Assembly (NCBI GenBank): GCA_037975125.1
Contig: CM075858.1
Span: 68,362,140-68,426,139, forward strand
Direction: 5' to 3'
Length of the DNA stretch: 64,000 bases
Source: Latrodectus hesperus
Taxonomy: Eukaryota; Arthropoda; Arachnida; Araneae; Theridiidae
Below are positions 19,301-38,311 of the stretch, piece after piece. Made by a program: the position numbers and the translations under genes. The notes under the pieces are model-generated. The model saw nothing but the letters and a program-made list of their open reading frames with translations, was not told the origin of the DNA and did no database searches. Position 1 is the stretch's first letter, and each line of letters opens with the position of its first letter.

Positions 19301-21042
19301 ATTGCTTAAATATTTTCTGTTATCTTCATTATTATTATATTTTATTTACGCACAAATTAATAAATTTAAAAATAAACTATTATTATATTGTTATTAATTA
19401 AAAAATATATATCAGCATATTTTATAAAGACTTACATTAACTAAATATTATAGAATTATTAGAAAATGACGATAAGAATAAATCATTTTTCTGAAATTTT
19501 TAAGGAATATTTGAAATCTGTTTAGATTTTTATCTGTTTAGATAAAAATTCATCTAATGTCATTCTCAAACAAAAAATTACTAATTTTTCTGCTATTGAA
19601 ATAAATTTCATCTATAATATATGGCACAACATGTAAACCTTTTAGATAAAATTATATTTACTAATAGTTTACACAATATATCGTAGTAAAAAGTCAGAAT
19701 GTTTTCATGCAAATGCTTTCCTTGAATTCGAAACTATTACTTAGAAACTATATTCTAAAACAACTATTACTGCTTTGAAATGTAGATTATCATATATACA
19801 TTATAATATTGATTAACCATTACCTTAATCTTCAATCAGCTTATAATATGCCATTAACTATCCATCCATGGTTACAAAACAGCTTACATTGAATGCCGAA
19901 TATTTCATGTCTCGGAAACCGTAATCTCTGGAAAAGATTATAAATCTTACGCATTAAAAATTAATAGATTCGCAGAAATTTTTGTAAAATTCTGATAGGT
20001 TGGAAAATTTTTCTATGTCTCCATGAAAATTGCAATCATCTTATTATGTTAAATTATATTAATAATTTTATCCAGAAAAATTTGATTTAATATAAATCAT
20101 AAAGTTAACATTTAATACTTATAATGCTTTAAAGTTTGTACATTACTATCGATCAGAGAAACTTGAACTTATAATATACTATTGTGAATTTTACATGTAG
20201 TTTTTCGAAATAATTTGGAAATGACAAGTGTATGATTATTATATAATTGACAGATTTTATTAAGGATTGACTATTATTAAATTATTATGGTTAATGAATA
20301 GTTTGAAATTAAAGGGGACAATTGTTCAATGTATTGTGATTGTATAAACTGATTATAATACATGCAATTCAATTGATACTAATAATGTAAATAATTCGTT
20401 TCCTTTTTTAAAATTTTAAATATGACAGAATTTTTGACTTTTTCATAAGCAAAAATTTTATGCATAGTTTATTTTAAAATTTTTATTTAACATGTTAAAA
20501 AATTTAACTTTCATATATAAAATTCTTAAAGTTTAATTTTTAAGATAACGGAAATAATAATTTGTCTGCTTGACAAGTATTAAAGAAAGTTATCTGCCAC
20601 GCTGGCTGTGTAATATGATGTAAGCACAATTTGTTGGAATAAATTTTATTAGACCAATGTATTTATGTTTCGTTTTAAAAATAGCATATTTATTCCAACT
20701 TAAAACCATAACTTGAATTGAAAATTTAATTTAAATGTTTCATTTTAGCTAAGTCTTTCCCTAATGAATACATTTATTTTAATAGGCCCTACAGAATCAT
20801 ATTTTAAGTAATTTTTAAATAATCAGAGAATTTTGAATTTTATATTAAATTATTCCATAAATTTTAAGCATTATTTTAATGTAATTTTTATTTAATTGTA
20901 AATTATGTTTTTGTGTAGATTATCTTTTCTTAAAATGTGCATATTTATTTCATATTCTCATTCTTTAAAGTTATCTATAAATTCAAAAAGCTAATACAGT
21001 ACTTTTTATTTTCATTATTGCGTCGTTTTGTTTTCAATATTT
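16399..21042. other. AT-rich DNA with homopolymer runs
   Basis: No gene recognised in about 4.6 kb. A T run of about 22 bases lies at 18.215-18.237 kb, and an A-run/T-run pair (AAAAAAAAAA, ATTTTTTTTTT) near 18.65-18.67 kb can fold back. Opposing short open frames at 17.95-18.44 kb overlap each other and have no recognisable motif. Confidence 0.5.
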
Positions 21043-21052
21043 TAAAACTGAA
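21043..21052. repeat. SINE target-site duplication, left copy
   Basis: TAAAACTGAA, identical to 21357-21366. It fixes both ends of the SINE between them. Confidence 0.85.
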
Positions 21053-21356
21053 ATGCCGTGATGGTTGAGTGGTTAGCGTTCCTGACCCCTTGGCTGTTGG
21101 TCCCGGATTCGAATCCCGGTTCGGGCATGGATGTTTCTTTCTCTCTGTGTTTTTCTGTCCTTTCTTCTGAAATGATACGTGAATGTGGCCCACCCTATTA
21201 ACGGGTTTGTGATGGTATGGCGTGGGGAATGCTACTTGCCACCATGACTTGCTGCACAGGTGACCACCAGGTAACGATAAAAAGAATAGCAGTTTCCGCC
21301 CTTGTTATGGCGAAGGGTTAGTAAACCAGTGTCCACCATGGTTAAGGAAAATAATA
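21053..21356 (+). mobile_element. tRNA-derived SINE, subfamily 1
   Basis: The 5' part is tRNA-like with a pol III A box, TGGTTGAGTGG (21062-21072), and a B box, GGATTCGAATCC (21105-21116). A central region follows that is shared with the SINEs at 34.4, 38.0 and 61.7 kb: a GGGCATGGATGT phrase, a CTCTCTGTG tract, then an AACGGGTTTG phrase. Its closest partner is the copy at 61.7 kb. The A-rich tail ends at a 10-bp direct repeat, TAAAACTGAA, present on both sides. SINEs are copied by LINE machinery in trans. The crisp duplication suggests a fairly recent insertion. Confidence 0.9.
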
Positions 21357-21366
21357 TAAAACTGAA
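21357..21366. repeat. SINE target-site duplication, right copy
   Basis: TAAAACTGAA, identical to 21043-21052. Confidence 0.85.
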
Positions 21367-22502
<1,136 letters not shown>

Positions 22503-22564
22503 TACGCAATAAAATATTTTATAAGCACTTTACTTCAGTGCTTATAAAAATATTTTATTGCGTA
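22503..22564. repeat. Long near-perfect hairpin
   Basis: A 27-base arm (22503-22529) pairs with a 28-base arm (22537-22564) around a 7-base loop. The only defect is one extra T in the right arm. The tip carries AAGCACT/AGTGCTT. It could be a very short foldback element or a recent inverted duplication. Confidence 0.9.
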
Positions 22565-23773
22565 TATTTATTTCTTATACTAGTTATAAAAACATAAACA
22601 GTCACACACACATATGCAAAATAATATATAATCTTAGGAATTATAAAGAAACGAGATATGTGAATTATCTGCTTCAAAAACTGTGTTCCACATATTTAAA
22701 CCTTGACTTAATATTCTGTAAATTAGATATATTTCCACCAATTTTAGAATAAGCCTACAAATCCTATTTAGCTGGATTTTTATTAATTTTTAATAAGATG
22801 TTTCAAATTTTGCCACTTTCCAAGATTCAAAAGATCCAACTTTCTTCATGTCTCTTGTTAAATCATAATATTTTTCACCTATATTCACTGTTTCGGAGAA
22901 GACTGTCTTCAAGATTTCTACCGAATTATACTCAGTATATATAATCTAATCATTGAATATATAATCTAATCTAATCATAATACCATATATAATCTAATCA
23001 TTGAATTATATCTTTATTTCTGTAATGTATGTAAATTTTAACATTGTCTGATGTCTGATAAAAATGGACATCCTTATTTATATTTCTAGATTTCATGTTG
23101 CTTATAGTAATCTTTCTATGCCTTCTGTCAATTTAAATGGCTGCATATGGGCATTTTTATAGCTATAAATAGTTGTAAATAGCAAAAATCGTATACAATA
23201 TAATATGATATACTTAAAGATTAATTATCGATTTTGTCCATTGCTTAAATGCATTACTTTTACCATGCTCAACCAGTGAAAGATTGCAATGAAAATCCAA
23301 ACGAGACACAGTGTTTGTAAAATCTGCTTAAACAACTTCAAATTGTTAGGAATGTTTCCTAAAATGATTAAACCATGGTATTTATGCAAATTCTTTGAAG
23401 CTACATATTTTTGTGCTACAATTTATATTGATGAACCTACAATTTGATAATTATCTCAAACTGAAACTTATTTAAAGTAAAATATTATTTATGTTTTAAA
23501 CTAATTTTTAAATAGCTATCACAATTATTTCGTATTTATATCTAGCAAGAAAGTTATCAACAATAACACTTTAAATTTAGAAAAATATGAATTAACTTAT
23601 TTTTAAACGAAAAATACATTTCATTATATTTATTTTATCTGAATAATATTTATTTTATCTATCCATAAGGTTTAATTTTAAAATCTTGACTTTGTTATTG
23701 CATTTGCTGAAAATAATAATACTACCTTAATCAATTCCTTTTAATAAATTTTGATTTTTATTTATTTTAGAGG
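22565..23773. other. AT-rich DNA with a short tandem repeat
   Basis: At about 22935-23010 the phrase ATATAATCTAATCATTGAAT is repeated two to three times with partial units (ATCTAATCTAATCATA). Otherwise no gene or element is seen. Confidence 0.6.
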
Positions 23774-23785
23774 AAAATGTTAAAA

Positions 23786-23843
<58 letters not shown>

Positions 23844-23868
23844 TATGTATATTGGATTTAACATTTTA
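23774..23868. repeat. (TA)n tract flanked by inverted arms
   Basis: About 50 bp of TA (about 23.79-23.84 kb) lies between AATGTTAAAATCTAATATA and its near reverse complement TATATTGGATTTAACATT. The whole block can extrude as one cruciform. Confidence 0.8.
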
Positions 23869-26800
23869 TATATCACTAAAAGTTGAATTCGAATAAAAAT
23901 GATAAATATTGTATATAGTCGAGAAAAGTATATTTTTCACACATAATGCGCAGTTTAACGGCTTTTCGGATTTCTTCTTTTGTTGGGAAAGGAATTTTTG
24001 TAGCCGGGAAAATAATCTTTATAAATCGACATGGAGCGGCCACTTAAAGAACAGGATAAACAAACCGATATTTATAACTTGTTTCTAAAGATGCATCAAA
24101 GAACAAAGGTGAACGATGTATTGTCGATGGAAGAACAAAGAATGGGGTTTCGGCGCGCCATTTGCGGGCTATTGTGAGAGATTCTGAAAATCAATTTAAA
24201 AGGATGACAAACATCATTTCCAAAGGCACAAATGTGTATATGATTCCTTCATAAATGCGGAATTATAAAGAGCTGTATGTTCCATTGAATAAAGTTTCAT
24301 AAGCGATTTTGTATTTTTATAAATCCCTTATTTATACTAAACGAGAAGATGTTTACTGTATTCTATTTCAAATAAACACCTTTTAAAATCTAATAGCTTA
24401 ATAGTATAAATAAAAACAAATTATTTATTTTTTTGCGTATTTGATGATAGAGTTTTAATAATAATTGTATTTATAAAACAGTGACTAATTTATTGATTAG
24501 AGATAAATGTATTAACGATGATAAAATTTATTAAATGAAAGATTTATAAATATACAAATGTTTATATTAATCTTATAGGTAAGGTCAAACATAAGTGTTA
24601 TTCAAATCTGAATTTGCTTAATCAAAGTAATAATCTGACACTTAAATGATTAGTGATTTGGCTTTTACTTCAGTAGTTCTTTGAATGGATTCCCAATTCA
24701 TACTTGAATGTATATCGTGGTTATTAAAACAGTAGATTAACATTGAGATGGATTAAAGATTGACAGGTTTCAAGTAAGCACACTTTAAATCTTTAAGTGA
24801 TAAAATATCTCAAGCACATTAATTATATTTTAATGCCGAAAAAACGAAAAAATAATTATTAAAAAACTTTAAATAATACAGTAATTGAAACCACATGTGA
24901 ATTATATACATTATTAAATTAAGAATCTTTTTGTTTAATAAAATAATTTAATCATTAAAATTTATTAGAATAATTTAATTTTTATTTGTTAAAGTAAAAA
25001 TATATCTAATATGAATTGAGATTTGAATTACTGAATGTAATTAATATTTAATTAGTGAATACACTGAAAATTTGTTTCGGAACATAAAATTGGTAGAGAA
25101 ACGTCATGATAGTTAGACATGGCAATGTGTAGAATAGATCAAAGCAAGGTACATTAATAATTTCAAAATTGTTCAAGATAAAAAGATATAGTTCACTCCA
25201 AACAGATGGAATTAAAATAGTTTTTCTGGGTAAAATTAAACATAAATATTTGAATAATAATCTTGTTGATTGATTGCTTATATTTTAAAAAAGTTCTTCA
25301 AAAAATAATATGAATTTTACTTATCTTGCTTGTAACAAACAATGTGTGTCTTAAAAGTCAGAAAACATAATTTATTTATGAAACTCCATAGCTTTCACAT
25401 GTTTAAAATCTACCAATTTGGCTTTTCTTTCTAAATGGCATTTACATGTATTTAAAAATAGAAACGTTCTATTATAGTCTGCAAAATAATTAGAAATTGT
25501 GTTGTATCAGTGAAAATAGTGGCAATATTATCAAGATTTTAAGATGGATGAGGAAATTAATTACCAAAAGAAAAAATAATATGCAAAATAATGTCACAAT
25601 CTTTTAGACATGAACTATTTAGATTAAAAATTATTGACTTTTAATTTGTCAAAATTCCATAACTGTTACTTTCAGGAAACCTAAAAATACAAATTTTCTT
25701 TTTACATTCAGTTTAATACATTTTAGTTGTAATATCCATAATAAGTAGCAACATGCTAGCCATATGTCGTGTCGTCTTAATTGTATGATGTTGAAAATCA
25801 AAACAACTCAACTTTGCTTAAAATCTCGTTTCCGTGGCGAAAGTTAAATGTGTTTCGTTAAAAAAATGCATATCTATTGATAAGTGTAAGTTTGAAACTT
25901 TTTAATATAAAATGTGTGAATGTGAAGGACTCTTTGTTATTTTATCTTAAGTTAATAATATTCTACTACAGTTTTTATAACTAAACCACCAAAAATATTG
26001 AATTAAGATCCCTACACCATGCATATGAATTGTTTCCGGGGAGTAAAAGTAAGTAGATTTATAAATATAACAATAGTTTCTTCTTTTATATTTATAATAA
26101 ATATTTTGTCTCCATTCTTTTACATTTTTTTAAGCAATATCATATTTTATAAGACAAGGCAAGATTGTATTTTATAGGGGTATATTTGTGTTTCAGTTCA
26201 TTGAGTTTGTATAAACTCATTTAGATATATTTCATTGAATTTTTTTAAATTTGGAGTTTTCCCAGTATCTCTCTTGACGATAAGGTACTATATTAAAAAT
26301 TTGGGGGAATATCGTAGAAAATGATAATTTCTTCAAAACTGTTAATTTCTTACAAAAAGCTAAATAAAAGAATGACAAAATTTAAGAAGTACTTCCATTA
26401 TCTTTAATAACACTTTTAGTTTTATGCTGTGACAACAAATATTAAATTGTTATCTAAAGCTCTTTTGATTTAATTAATAAGATTAATAATCTTATCAATT
26501 AAAGAAATTTATAAACATTCGTATCATTTGTACATAATTTAACCTAACATAGTATATAAAGTGACAAAATTAAATTGAATCACAAAAATTAAATTTATTT
26601 ACTAATTCACACATATATGAATTTATATAGGCGTATTAATGTGAATAAAATGAATTACTCTTATCAATTTTTATATCAGTAAAAATCATACGCATTTCAT
26701 GAAATTAATCTTTGTGCAAATGCGTAATTTCCATTCTTCTTTTGGAAATTCAACCGTACAAAAATATAAAATATTTTCTCTGAAATTTCTATAATATGAG

Positions 26801-27844
26801 TTTATTGTTTTAAAAGTTAAAATAAGTTTCTTTTAGCATATATTTGGTTGAAAATGACTCTTTCCCAATGGAATATAACTCTTTAGTTATTATTTTTACT
26901 ATAAATAATTATTTCCATATTCAAACTGAATATTATTTACGATATATATATTTATAACGATTTTTGATTAAAATTAAGAAAAGTTTTTCTTACAATAATT
27001 GTTTGAGAGAATTTTGCACAGTAAATATTAGTTTTATTTTCAAATGAGAAGTATGTTCGCAGTAAATCTTATTTTAATACGAAATCTCTTTTCTGGAAAA
27101 AGAAGCATATTATATTCTTAACTCAGTGAAAAGAAATCTACATTGAGAAAATAAAAATTTAAATTCTCTTTTTGAGCTCTTTAAAGTTACGATTCAGCAG
27201 AGAATTTCAAGAAAAGACATCAAATAAAAAATTCATTGTTATCAAAGGTTGATAGAGCTGTTGAAACCTTTACTCTTAGTAAGTCCCTCAAAATGAATTT
27301 ATTTCATAATCTCTAATTATTCTTAATCCCGAAGTAGTACTATATATCGTTTTAAAAAGAAAAGTATAATAATATTTGTAATAGCAACTAAATCTTATTG
27401 CTATATAAAAATAGTGTTTGAAATACAGACTTGGTTAATTTTTAATTATTCCGTATTTGTATTGATTACTTCTCAATTATAATAATAAACAGATTATAAA
27501 AAGGTATCTAAGGAATTCCATTATGATTTAAATCTTTCAAGGAATAAATTACCTTTCAGTGTTCAAAGAAAATATCCTCATATGTCTGGTCAACAAATCT
27601 GGTTTTAAAATAAAAATTAAATATGTGGAAGACTACGAAGTTAACATTTCTATCTTAAAAATTGGCTGAGATCAAGAAAATCATTCACAAGGTTATAGAT
27701 CATTATCGATTTAATAGGAGAAATCACCTTATGGATATTAATGTATGAAAGAGAATGGTTAAAAAGAACATTTACTTCTTTGTGATTTCTTATACTGAGT
27801 TGAAAAACTGTGAGAAAAAATTAGTTATACACTTTATTTAAGAT
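23869..27844. other. AT-rich DNA with one more balanced patch
   Basis: About 3.9 kb without a recognised gene. The stretch at 23.94-24.30 kb is less AT-rich, contains CGGCGCGCC near 24.16 kb and is not repeated elsewhere in the window. It could be a host regulatory or unrecognised element. The rest is plain AT-rich DNA. Confidence 0.5.
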
Positions 27845-28350
27845 CTAATGTTCAATATACTTTTTAATCATCATTTGAACGTCACGTTGCAGTGCAGTAA
27901 TATAATCATTCATAATGCATCCTTTTAGTTCCAGCAGTATTTGAAAAAAGATAGCATATGCATGTTTCTGGTCTCTAACAGGATGTAATTCTTTGGAATA
28001 AGATTCATTGAACTTGGAGGCTAATCTTTGTGTAGCTATATCCACTTATTTTATTCCCGAATTTTTTGTCGTGGTACTGCTTCACTGAACGATGTACAAT
28101 GAGTAGTCATGCTGTCTTGCCAAAGTCATAGACTCTTGATATTAAACATAGGAATGTTTTCCACACCATACGTTGCATTCCAACTTATTGCACTTATTAA
28201 CATGCCATCGTAAAATATTGGCCCTATCAGCTTGTTGCTATAAATTCCATAACTAATGTTAATAGCAAACCACATTTGCTAGTGAACTTTTGTAAAACAG
28301 TAGGATTTTCCATTGTTCAGAAACGGCGTCAGAAAAATATACAACTCTGT
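27845..28350 (-). pseudogene. Tc1/mariner-superfamily transposase relic
   Basis: Minus-strand translation reads ENPTVLQ, then an ISYGIYSNKLIGPIFYDG block, then LWQDSMTTHCTSFSEAVPRQK, ending in a helical tail KYIEH. The order matches the second half of the arthropod transposases with IGPYFFDG and QQDGAPPH motifs, whose Asp is the second catalytic residue (here the D of WQDSMTTH). The third catalytic region (SPDLTPxDFFLW) is missing or unrecognisable. Two or three stops break the frame. The last 66 codons (28045-27845) are open. The N-terminal half is not found. Family assignment within IS630-Tc1-mariner is approximate. Confidence 0.55.
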
Positions 28351-28770
28351 ATAAAACTTATAAACTTTTTCTTTTAAACTTTTTACAACAGCTATAGGAT
28401 AGTTTTAGGAGAAAGATGCTAGCTTATAAAGAAGCATTGTTCACACAATTTTACTTTTAATTGAGCATTCCATTTATATTCATAGTGCGTTAAAACTATT
28501 TAACGATATTCAGCTTCAAAAAATTGCTTCATGAACACTAAAATCAACATGCTGTGACTCAAAGAAGACATCTCGCTTGCAGCTGTCTCTTACCTAAAGT
28601 ATTTGCATGATACAAGAAATACGAAAAACAATTCAAATATGATTTGAGTTGATACAAAAGTATTTACATGATCTATGAATTGTTTATTCAGGTTATAAAG
28701 ATAATCAGAACAAGAATGTGACCTTTGTGAATTTAACCGCTGTCCTTTTCATTTTAAACCACAAAAGATG
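28351..28770. other. AT-rich DNA, nothing recognised
   Basis: Could hold further decayed transposase upstream sequence, but no motif is convincing. Confidence 0.4.
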
Positions 28771-29985
<1,215 letters not shown>

Positions 29986-30256
29986 AAATACATTTTAATT
30001 TCAAATTTACTACATGTTTCTAAACCACTTTAACTTTCTAGACAACTTTAACTTTTTAAATTTAATTATTTCTGGCAACATTTCTTTATTCTAATTTCAA
30101 ATTTACTTTTGGCAACTTCCTACTATTCTCATATATAAATTTTTTAATCTGATTTACTGGCACTTATACTATGTATTTTTCTACTGTACTTATCTTTCAT
30201 CTATTGTGAATATTTTTAATTTTCTGCATTTATATTTATCTTTTCTGCATATATAC
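29986..30256. other. Spacer between inverted PLE fragments
   Basis: AT-rich and T-rich on the plus strand, with no open frame of note. It may be PLE non-coding sequence, since it lies between inverted homologous blocks. Confidence 0.4.
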
Positions 30257-34405
<4,149 letters not shown>

Positions 34406-34417
34406 ATCTAAATTGAG

Positions 34418-34671
34418 GCCACCCACCCTGTCTGGTGGTCAGAGTGGCTGACTGCAGATAGGGAGGTCCTGGGTTCGAATCTCAGTTCGGGCATGGATGT
34501 ACTTTCTCTCTGTGTCTATTAACGGGCGTGTCGCTATTGCCTACCCTATAAACGGATACCTATAGCATGTATATACTGAGTAAGTCGAACTCCACAACAA
34601 AATATGCTTCAGTTGGAAAACTTTAGACGTGCATCCTCTAGTGCCAGCCTAACTAGCACAAGACAACAACA
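34418..34671 (+). mobile_element. tRNA-derived SINE, subfamily 2
   Basis: A tRNA-like head with GGTTCGAATC as B box (about 34.47 kb) and a degenerate A box (GTGGTCAGAGTGG). It is followed by the GGGCATGGATGT phrase, the CTCTCTGTG tract and ACCCTATAAACGG shared with the other SINEs, and ends in an ACAACAAC tail. Imperfect flanking repeats (ATCTAAATTGAG at 34406-34417, ATCTATATGGAG at 34672-34683) are probably the decayed target duplication. The closest relative is the inverted copy at 38.0 kb. It is older than the SINEs at 21.05 and 63.1 kb. Confidence 0.8.
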
Positions 34672-34683
34672 ATCTATATGGAG

Positions 34684-36719
34684 AAGGAAAATATGGTAAT
34701 TTTATAAAATAATCTTAGAAGAAAATAAAATGCAGTAAAATAAATACTTATTAAAACTTACACTAACAACTAATTTTTGTAAAACTGTATTTTCATTTGG
34801 TATTTTTCTTTCTTAAAAAAGATTGATGTGAAAAGGTGACTGAGGATTAAGAAATGAAATGTAAATTGTAGAGTGCATTCTCTTGTATGTCATCAATGGT
34901 TGAATGAAACCAAATGGTTGAAGTCATCAACTCTTGATCAACAAAGAGTTTGTTGTGTGGCGCAGACCAGAAGATCTTTTTGAAGTCACATTGCTCGTAT
35001 GGCTAGGTTTTGATTAGAGAATGCCAGCTCTGATGTCGAACTTGTCATCTGATCAAGATTCAAACTTCTAGGTTGTTGGCTGTGTCTAACGATTTCGTTT
35101 TTCATCAATAGGCATACAGAAGAATGTCACATTAACTTACACAAACATGCAATAACTTTTGCTTAAAAGCACTGTTTTTATGGCAAAATTACCAGCTTAA
35201 AAAATGCGTGTATTATGAACCATATATCTCAAATTAGTGCATAAAAGTAATTTTTTTTAATTTATAGAAAACATTTTGTTTTTAAATGCCTAAATTTGTG
35301 ATATAACAAGCCATAAATATTATTCTTTTAAATTCAAAGTCCTTAAATATTTTCGAAAGAGATATAAAATTTATGATTACTTTAAATTCCTAAATCGAAT
35401 TTAACATTTAATTAAATTCTACTCTCTAACATTTTGCTTCTGATAATCTAATATAAATTCCACATGCTACATTCCTGTTATCAAAATATTAGTGTTTTTA
35501 ACGTTAGTTATTGCAACATGCAAAAGGCAATGATAAGAAAAATATCTTCTGTAAGGTTTACTGGGACTAAGTTTCACCTGTGAAATTTTTGCACGTAACG
35601 CCTAATTCTCGTTTTAGTTTAAACTATTGCCTGGTCAAATTTACTAGAACTTACAGTTTGAAGTAGATTATGCAAACATCGAATTCAGAATCGGGATTTG
35701 AAAACCTACGAACTTTTGATCCTAAGCTCAGAATGTTAGCAATTCATCTGACACATTGGCATTTACATATCAGGAAAGTGATGGGACTGATCTTTTTGGA
35801 ATGGATGGCTTCCGATTGATAGCAGCCATTCTTTAACATTGATAGTTATTGTACTTGTATTCTGCAAAGTGGATGCTTGAGAGTTTTCCAGGTTTTCTTG
35901 CATGCAGTCGTTGGTATATCCACCATGTATAAGGCTGTAGACATGTATAGAGCATATAAATTAGTAGATATGTATACATGTATAGTGGGTATTAAAACGT
36001 AACAAATTATCCATTACTTGTTAAGGTGACCATAAAGTGATGGATTAAAATCATTTAAAATATAAGTAATAACAAAAAATATCATTTTTAAATCTACATC
36101 ATCCCTGTTTATTTTTTTACAGAATGCATTATGTGTGTGGAATCAATTGGTTAATTGTATTAGCGAGACAGTTTTAATATATTCAGTTTGTGAGGCATTA
36201 ATTTAATTATAAAGTAATTTGCCAAAAGTACCGTATGATTCATTATAATAAAAAAGTTTGATTGAAAATAAATAATACAAACCTAAGAGAGTATTTCTTA
36301 ATTCAAACTAGCAAAATTATTTTTTTATGGAATACATTATCTGTGTAGTATGCAAATTGGAAAATCGCTTGACGAGATAATTTTTAATTTATTTTAATTT
36401 ATTTTTAATTTATTTTTAATTTATTAAAGTGAACTGTGTTTTTATTTTGATAAGAACACATTATTTTTATGAGATTAATTTACTCATAAGAAATTTCCTT
36501 ATAAAACTATATTTTTCACATTTTAAAAATTGATTTTAAAAAAAAGTTAAAAAAAAGTAAGGATTTATAATTCAAAATATTTTAACTCTGAAACAAATTA
36601 AAGCAAAATGACATCTTTGGAATAAAAACATAAATTAATATTTTTTATCTGTTAAATCATTTTAGCAAGATTTTCCATTCTATCATCTTCAATAAAAACG
36701 ATCAATCTTAAATTCGCTG
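34684..36719. other. AT-rich DNA with a 10-bp tandem repeat
   Basis: At 36381-36425 the unit TTTTAATTTA repeats about four times. A TGTATA-rich patch lies at about 35.93-35.99 kb. No gene or element is recognised, although 34.85-35.11 and 35.62-35.95 kb are somewhat less AT-rich and could be very old repeats. Confidence 0.45.
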
Positions 36720-37380
36720 AGTTTGCCTCGTATTTCTTCGCTTGAAGGTCATAAGTTAAACATAAGACGTCGAAAATCCGAGGATATAAAGTTTCATTGG
36801 ATAATACGATTTACGATGTTGCGATCCAAATGGAACAATGTATCGAATTACCACTTCGCGACCAGTAAAGCGAACTCCCTTTCATTTATTCGTTACTGGA
36901 GGAAAAAGGAAAAACAGATTCAATAAAAAAAGGTAAACAATGTCGACTTATCGAATATTCCAGGAATAAACTTCACGCGTTTTCCAAATGTGTTAGATCA
37001 AAGGAAAATAAGAATAAAGAATCGCCACGAGAATACCAACGGATAAAAAATAATGGTAAAAAGGGAAAAGAATAAAAATATTCCCCTAGCGAAAGGGAAA
37101 AAAGAGTGGGAAAAATCCCCAACACGAAAAGAAACATAGGGCACGGAAAAGAAACAGAAAACTCCACTTTGTCGACGTGGTCCTACGAGACCTCGGGTCT
37201 TGGTAATTGTGTTTTTTGGCGCATGGTCGCTTTTTACTTCTGAAATATTGACAGGCTTTGCTCTCTGTTGTTGGGAGAAACATTGTTGGTTAAGTACTTC
37301 TAGACAGAGAATCTTAAAAGGAGCCGTCTTATTTTTAAGATAGATTGAAGGAAATGTGCTTATGATATCCCACTGCAATC
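36720..37380. other. Non-repetitive patch of more balanced composition
   Basis: About 660 bp clearly richer in C and G than its flanks, with several CG dinucleotides, overlapping open frames on both strands (the longest 126 codons, minus strand) and no recognisable protein motif. It is not repeated in this window. Candidates are a conserved regulatory element, an untranslated exon or an unrecognised repeat. Confidence 0.4.
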
Positions 37381-37988
37381 ATTAGTCTTAACTTGGAGAT
37401 AGACGTTTAAATATTTCTTTTATCTCAAATAAAAATTTCTTCAGCAATATTTTATTGAGACGAAAGTATGCTATTAATATGCATTGTACGAGGCCTCATA
37501 TACTTGATTGTGGTTATGTTAATATATATGGTAATTATGTTTAATAAATGATTAAATGAAATACAAATGTTACAAAATTTTGCCGTTGTCTATAAGAAAT
37601 GTATTTGTTTTGATTATTGGTTGAGCATTATTAGATGCATTAAAGTAAATATTTTTTTAAGTGAAGTCTAAAATAAATTTTTAATCTGCCTATAAATGCT
37701 TTTTGAGAACATTTTACAATTTCTAAAGATAATGGCTTATGGTAATGAGTCGCAAGGAATGAAATTCTGAAAATTTCCGTACTCTATTTCCAAAAAAATC
37801 GCATCCATTAAATGGCGTGGTGAGACGTCCTGTTCCAATTGCCAAAGATAGTGACAATCCACTCCACAGAATATATCATAACAATGCACCACGACACCAG
37901 CCCCAGGGCACATTAAACACTATATTTTGAACAAATATTAAGTATGAATCTCACAGAAAATCACATAATATTTTCTATGATGATTTCA
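37381..37988. other. AT-rich DNA, nothing recognised
   Basis: A patch at 37.78-37.92 kb is less AT-rich and, on the minus strand, has a short open frame vaguely like the middle of a Tc1-type transposase. The similarity is too weak to call. Confidence 0.35.
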
Positions 37989-38311
37989 ATAACTGATGTT
38001 GTTGTTGTTATTTTCTGATGGCACTTGTACAAGCCAAGCTCGCCATGCTATGCGAATTAAGTCGATTAGGAGCGTGTTTCGTTTTAATCAGAGCACCATG
38101 TGGATGAAAGTACGACTTTGCTCTACACACTTGCCGTAGGTACCCGTTTATAGGGTAGGCAACCATTCACACCCTATTCATACAAGGAAAGGACAAAGAC
38201 AGGATAGATAGAAAGTACATCCATGCCCGAACCGGGAGTTGAACCCAGGGCCTCCTTATCCGCAGTCAGGCACTCTGGCCACTAGAAAAGTTGGTCGGCT
38301 CTATAACTGAT
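37989..38311 (-). mobile_element. tRNA-derived SINE, subfamily 2, with target duplication
   Basis: The element proper is 37998-38302 on the minus strand. The tRNA-like head has GGGTTCAACTCCC as B box (38234-38246). The GGGCATGGATGT phrase and ACCCTATAAACGGGTACC follow as in the copy at 34.4 kb, and the tail is AACAACAACA. The exact 9-bp repeat ATAACTGAT at 37989-37997 and 38303-38311 is the target-site duplication. Confidence 0.9.

Noticed and set aside
27845..28045. Small independent gene of 66 codons
   Set aside because: It is the tail of a longer broken transposase readable upstream on the same strand.
36998..37378. 126-codon minus-strand frame as a host gene
   Set aside because: Phe/Ser-rich with no domain, and it overlaps other frames of similar length on both strands; not supportable as coding.
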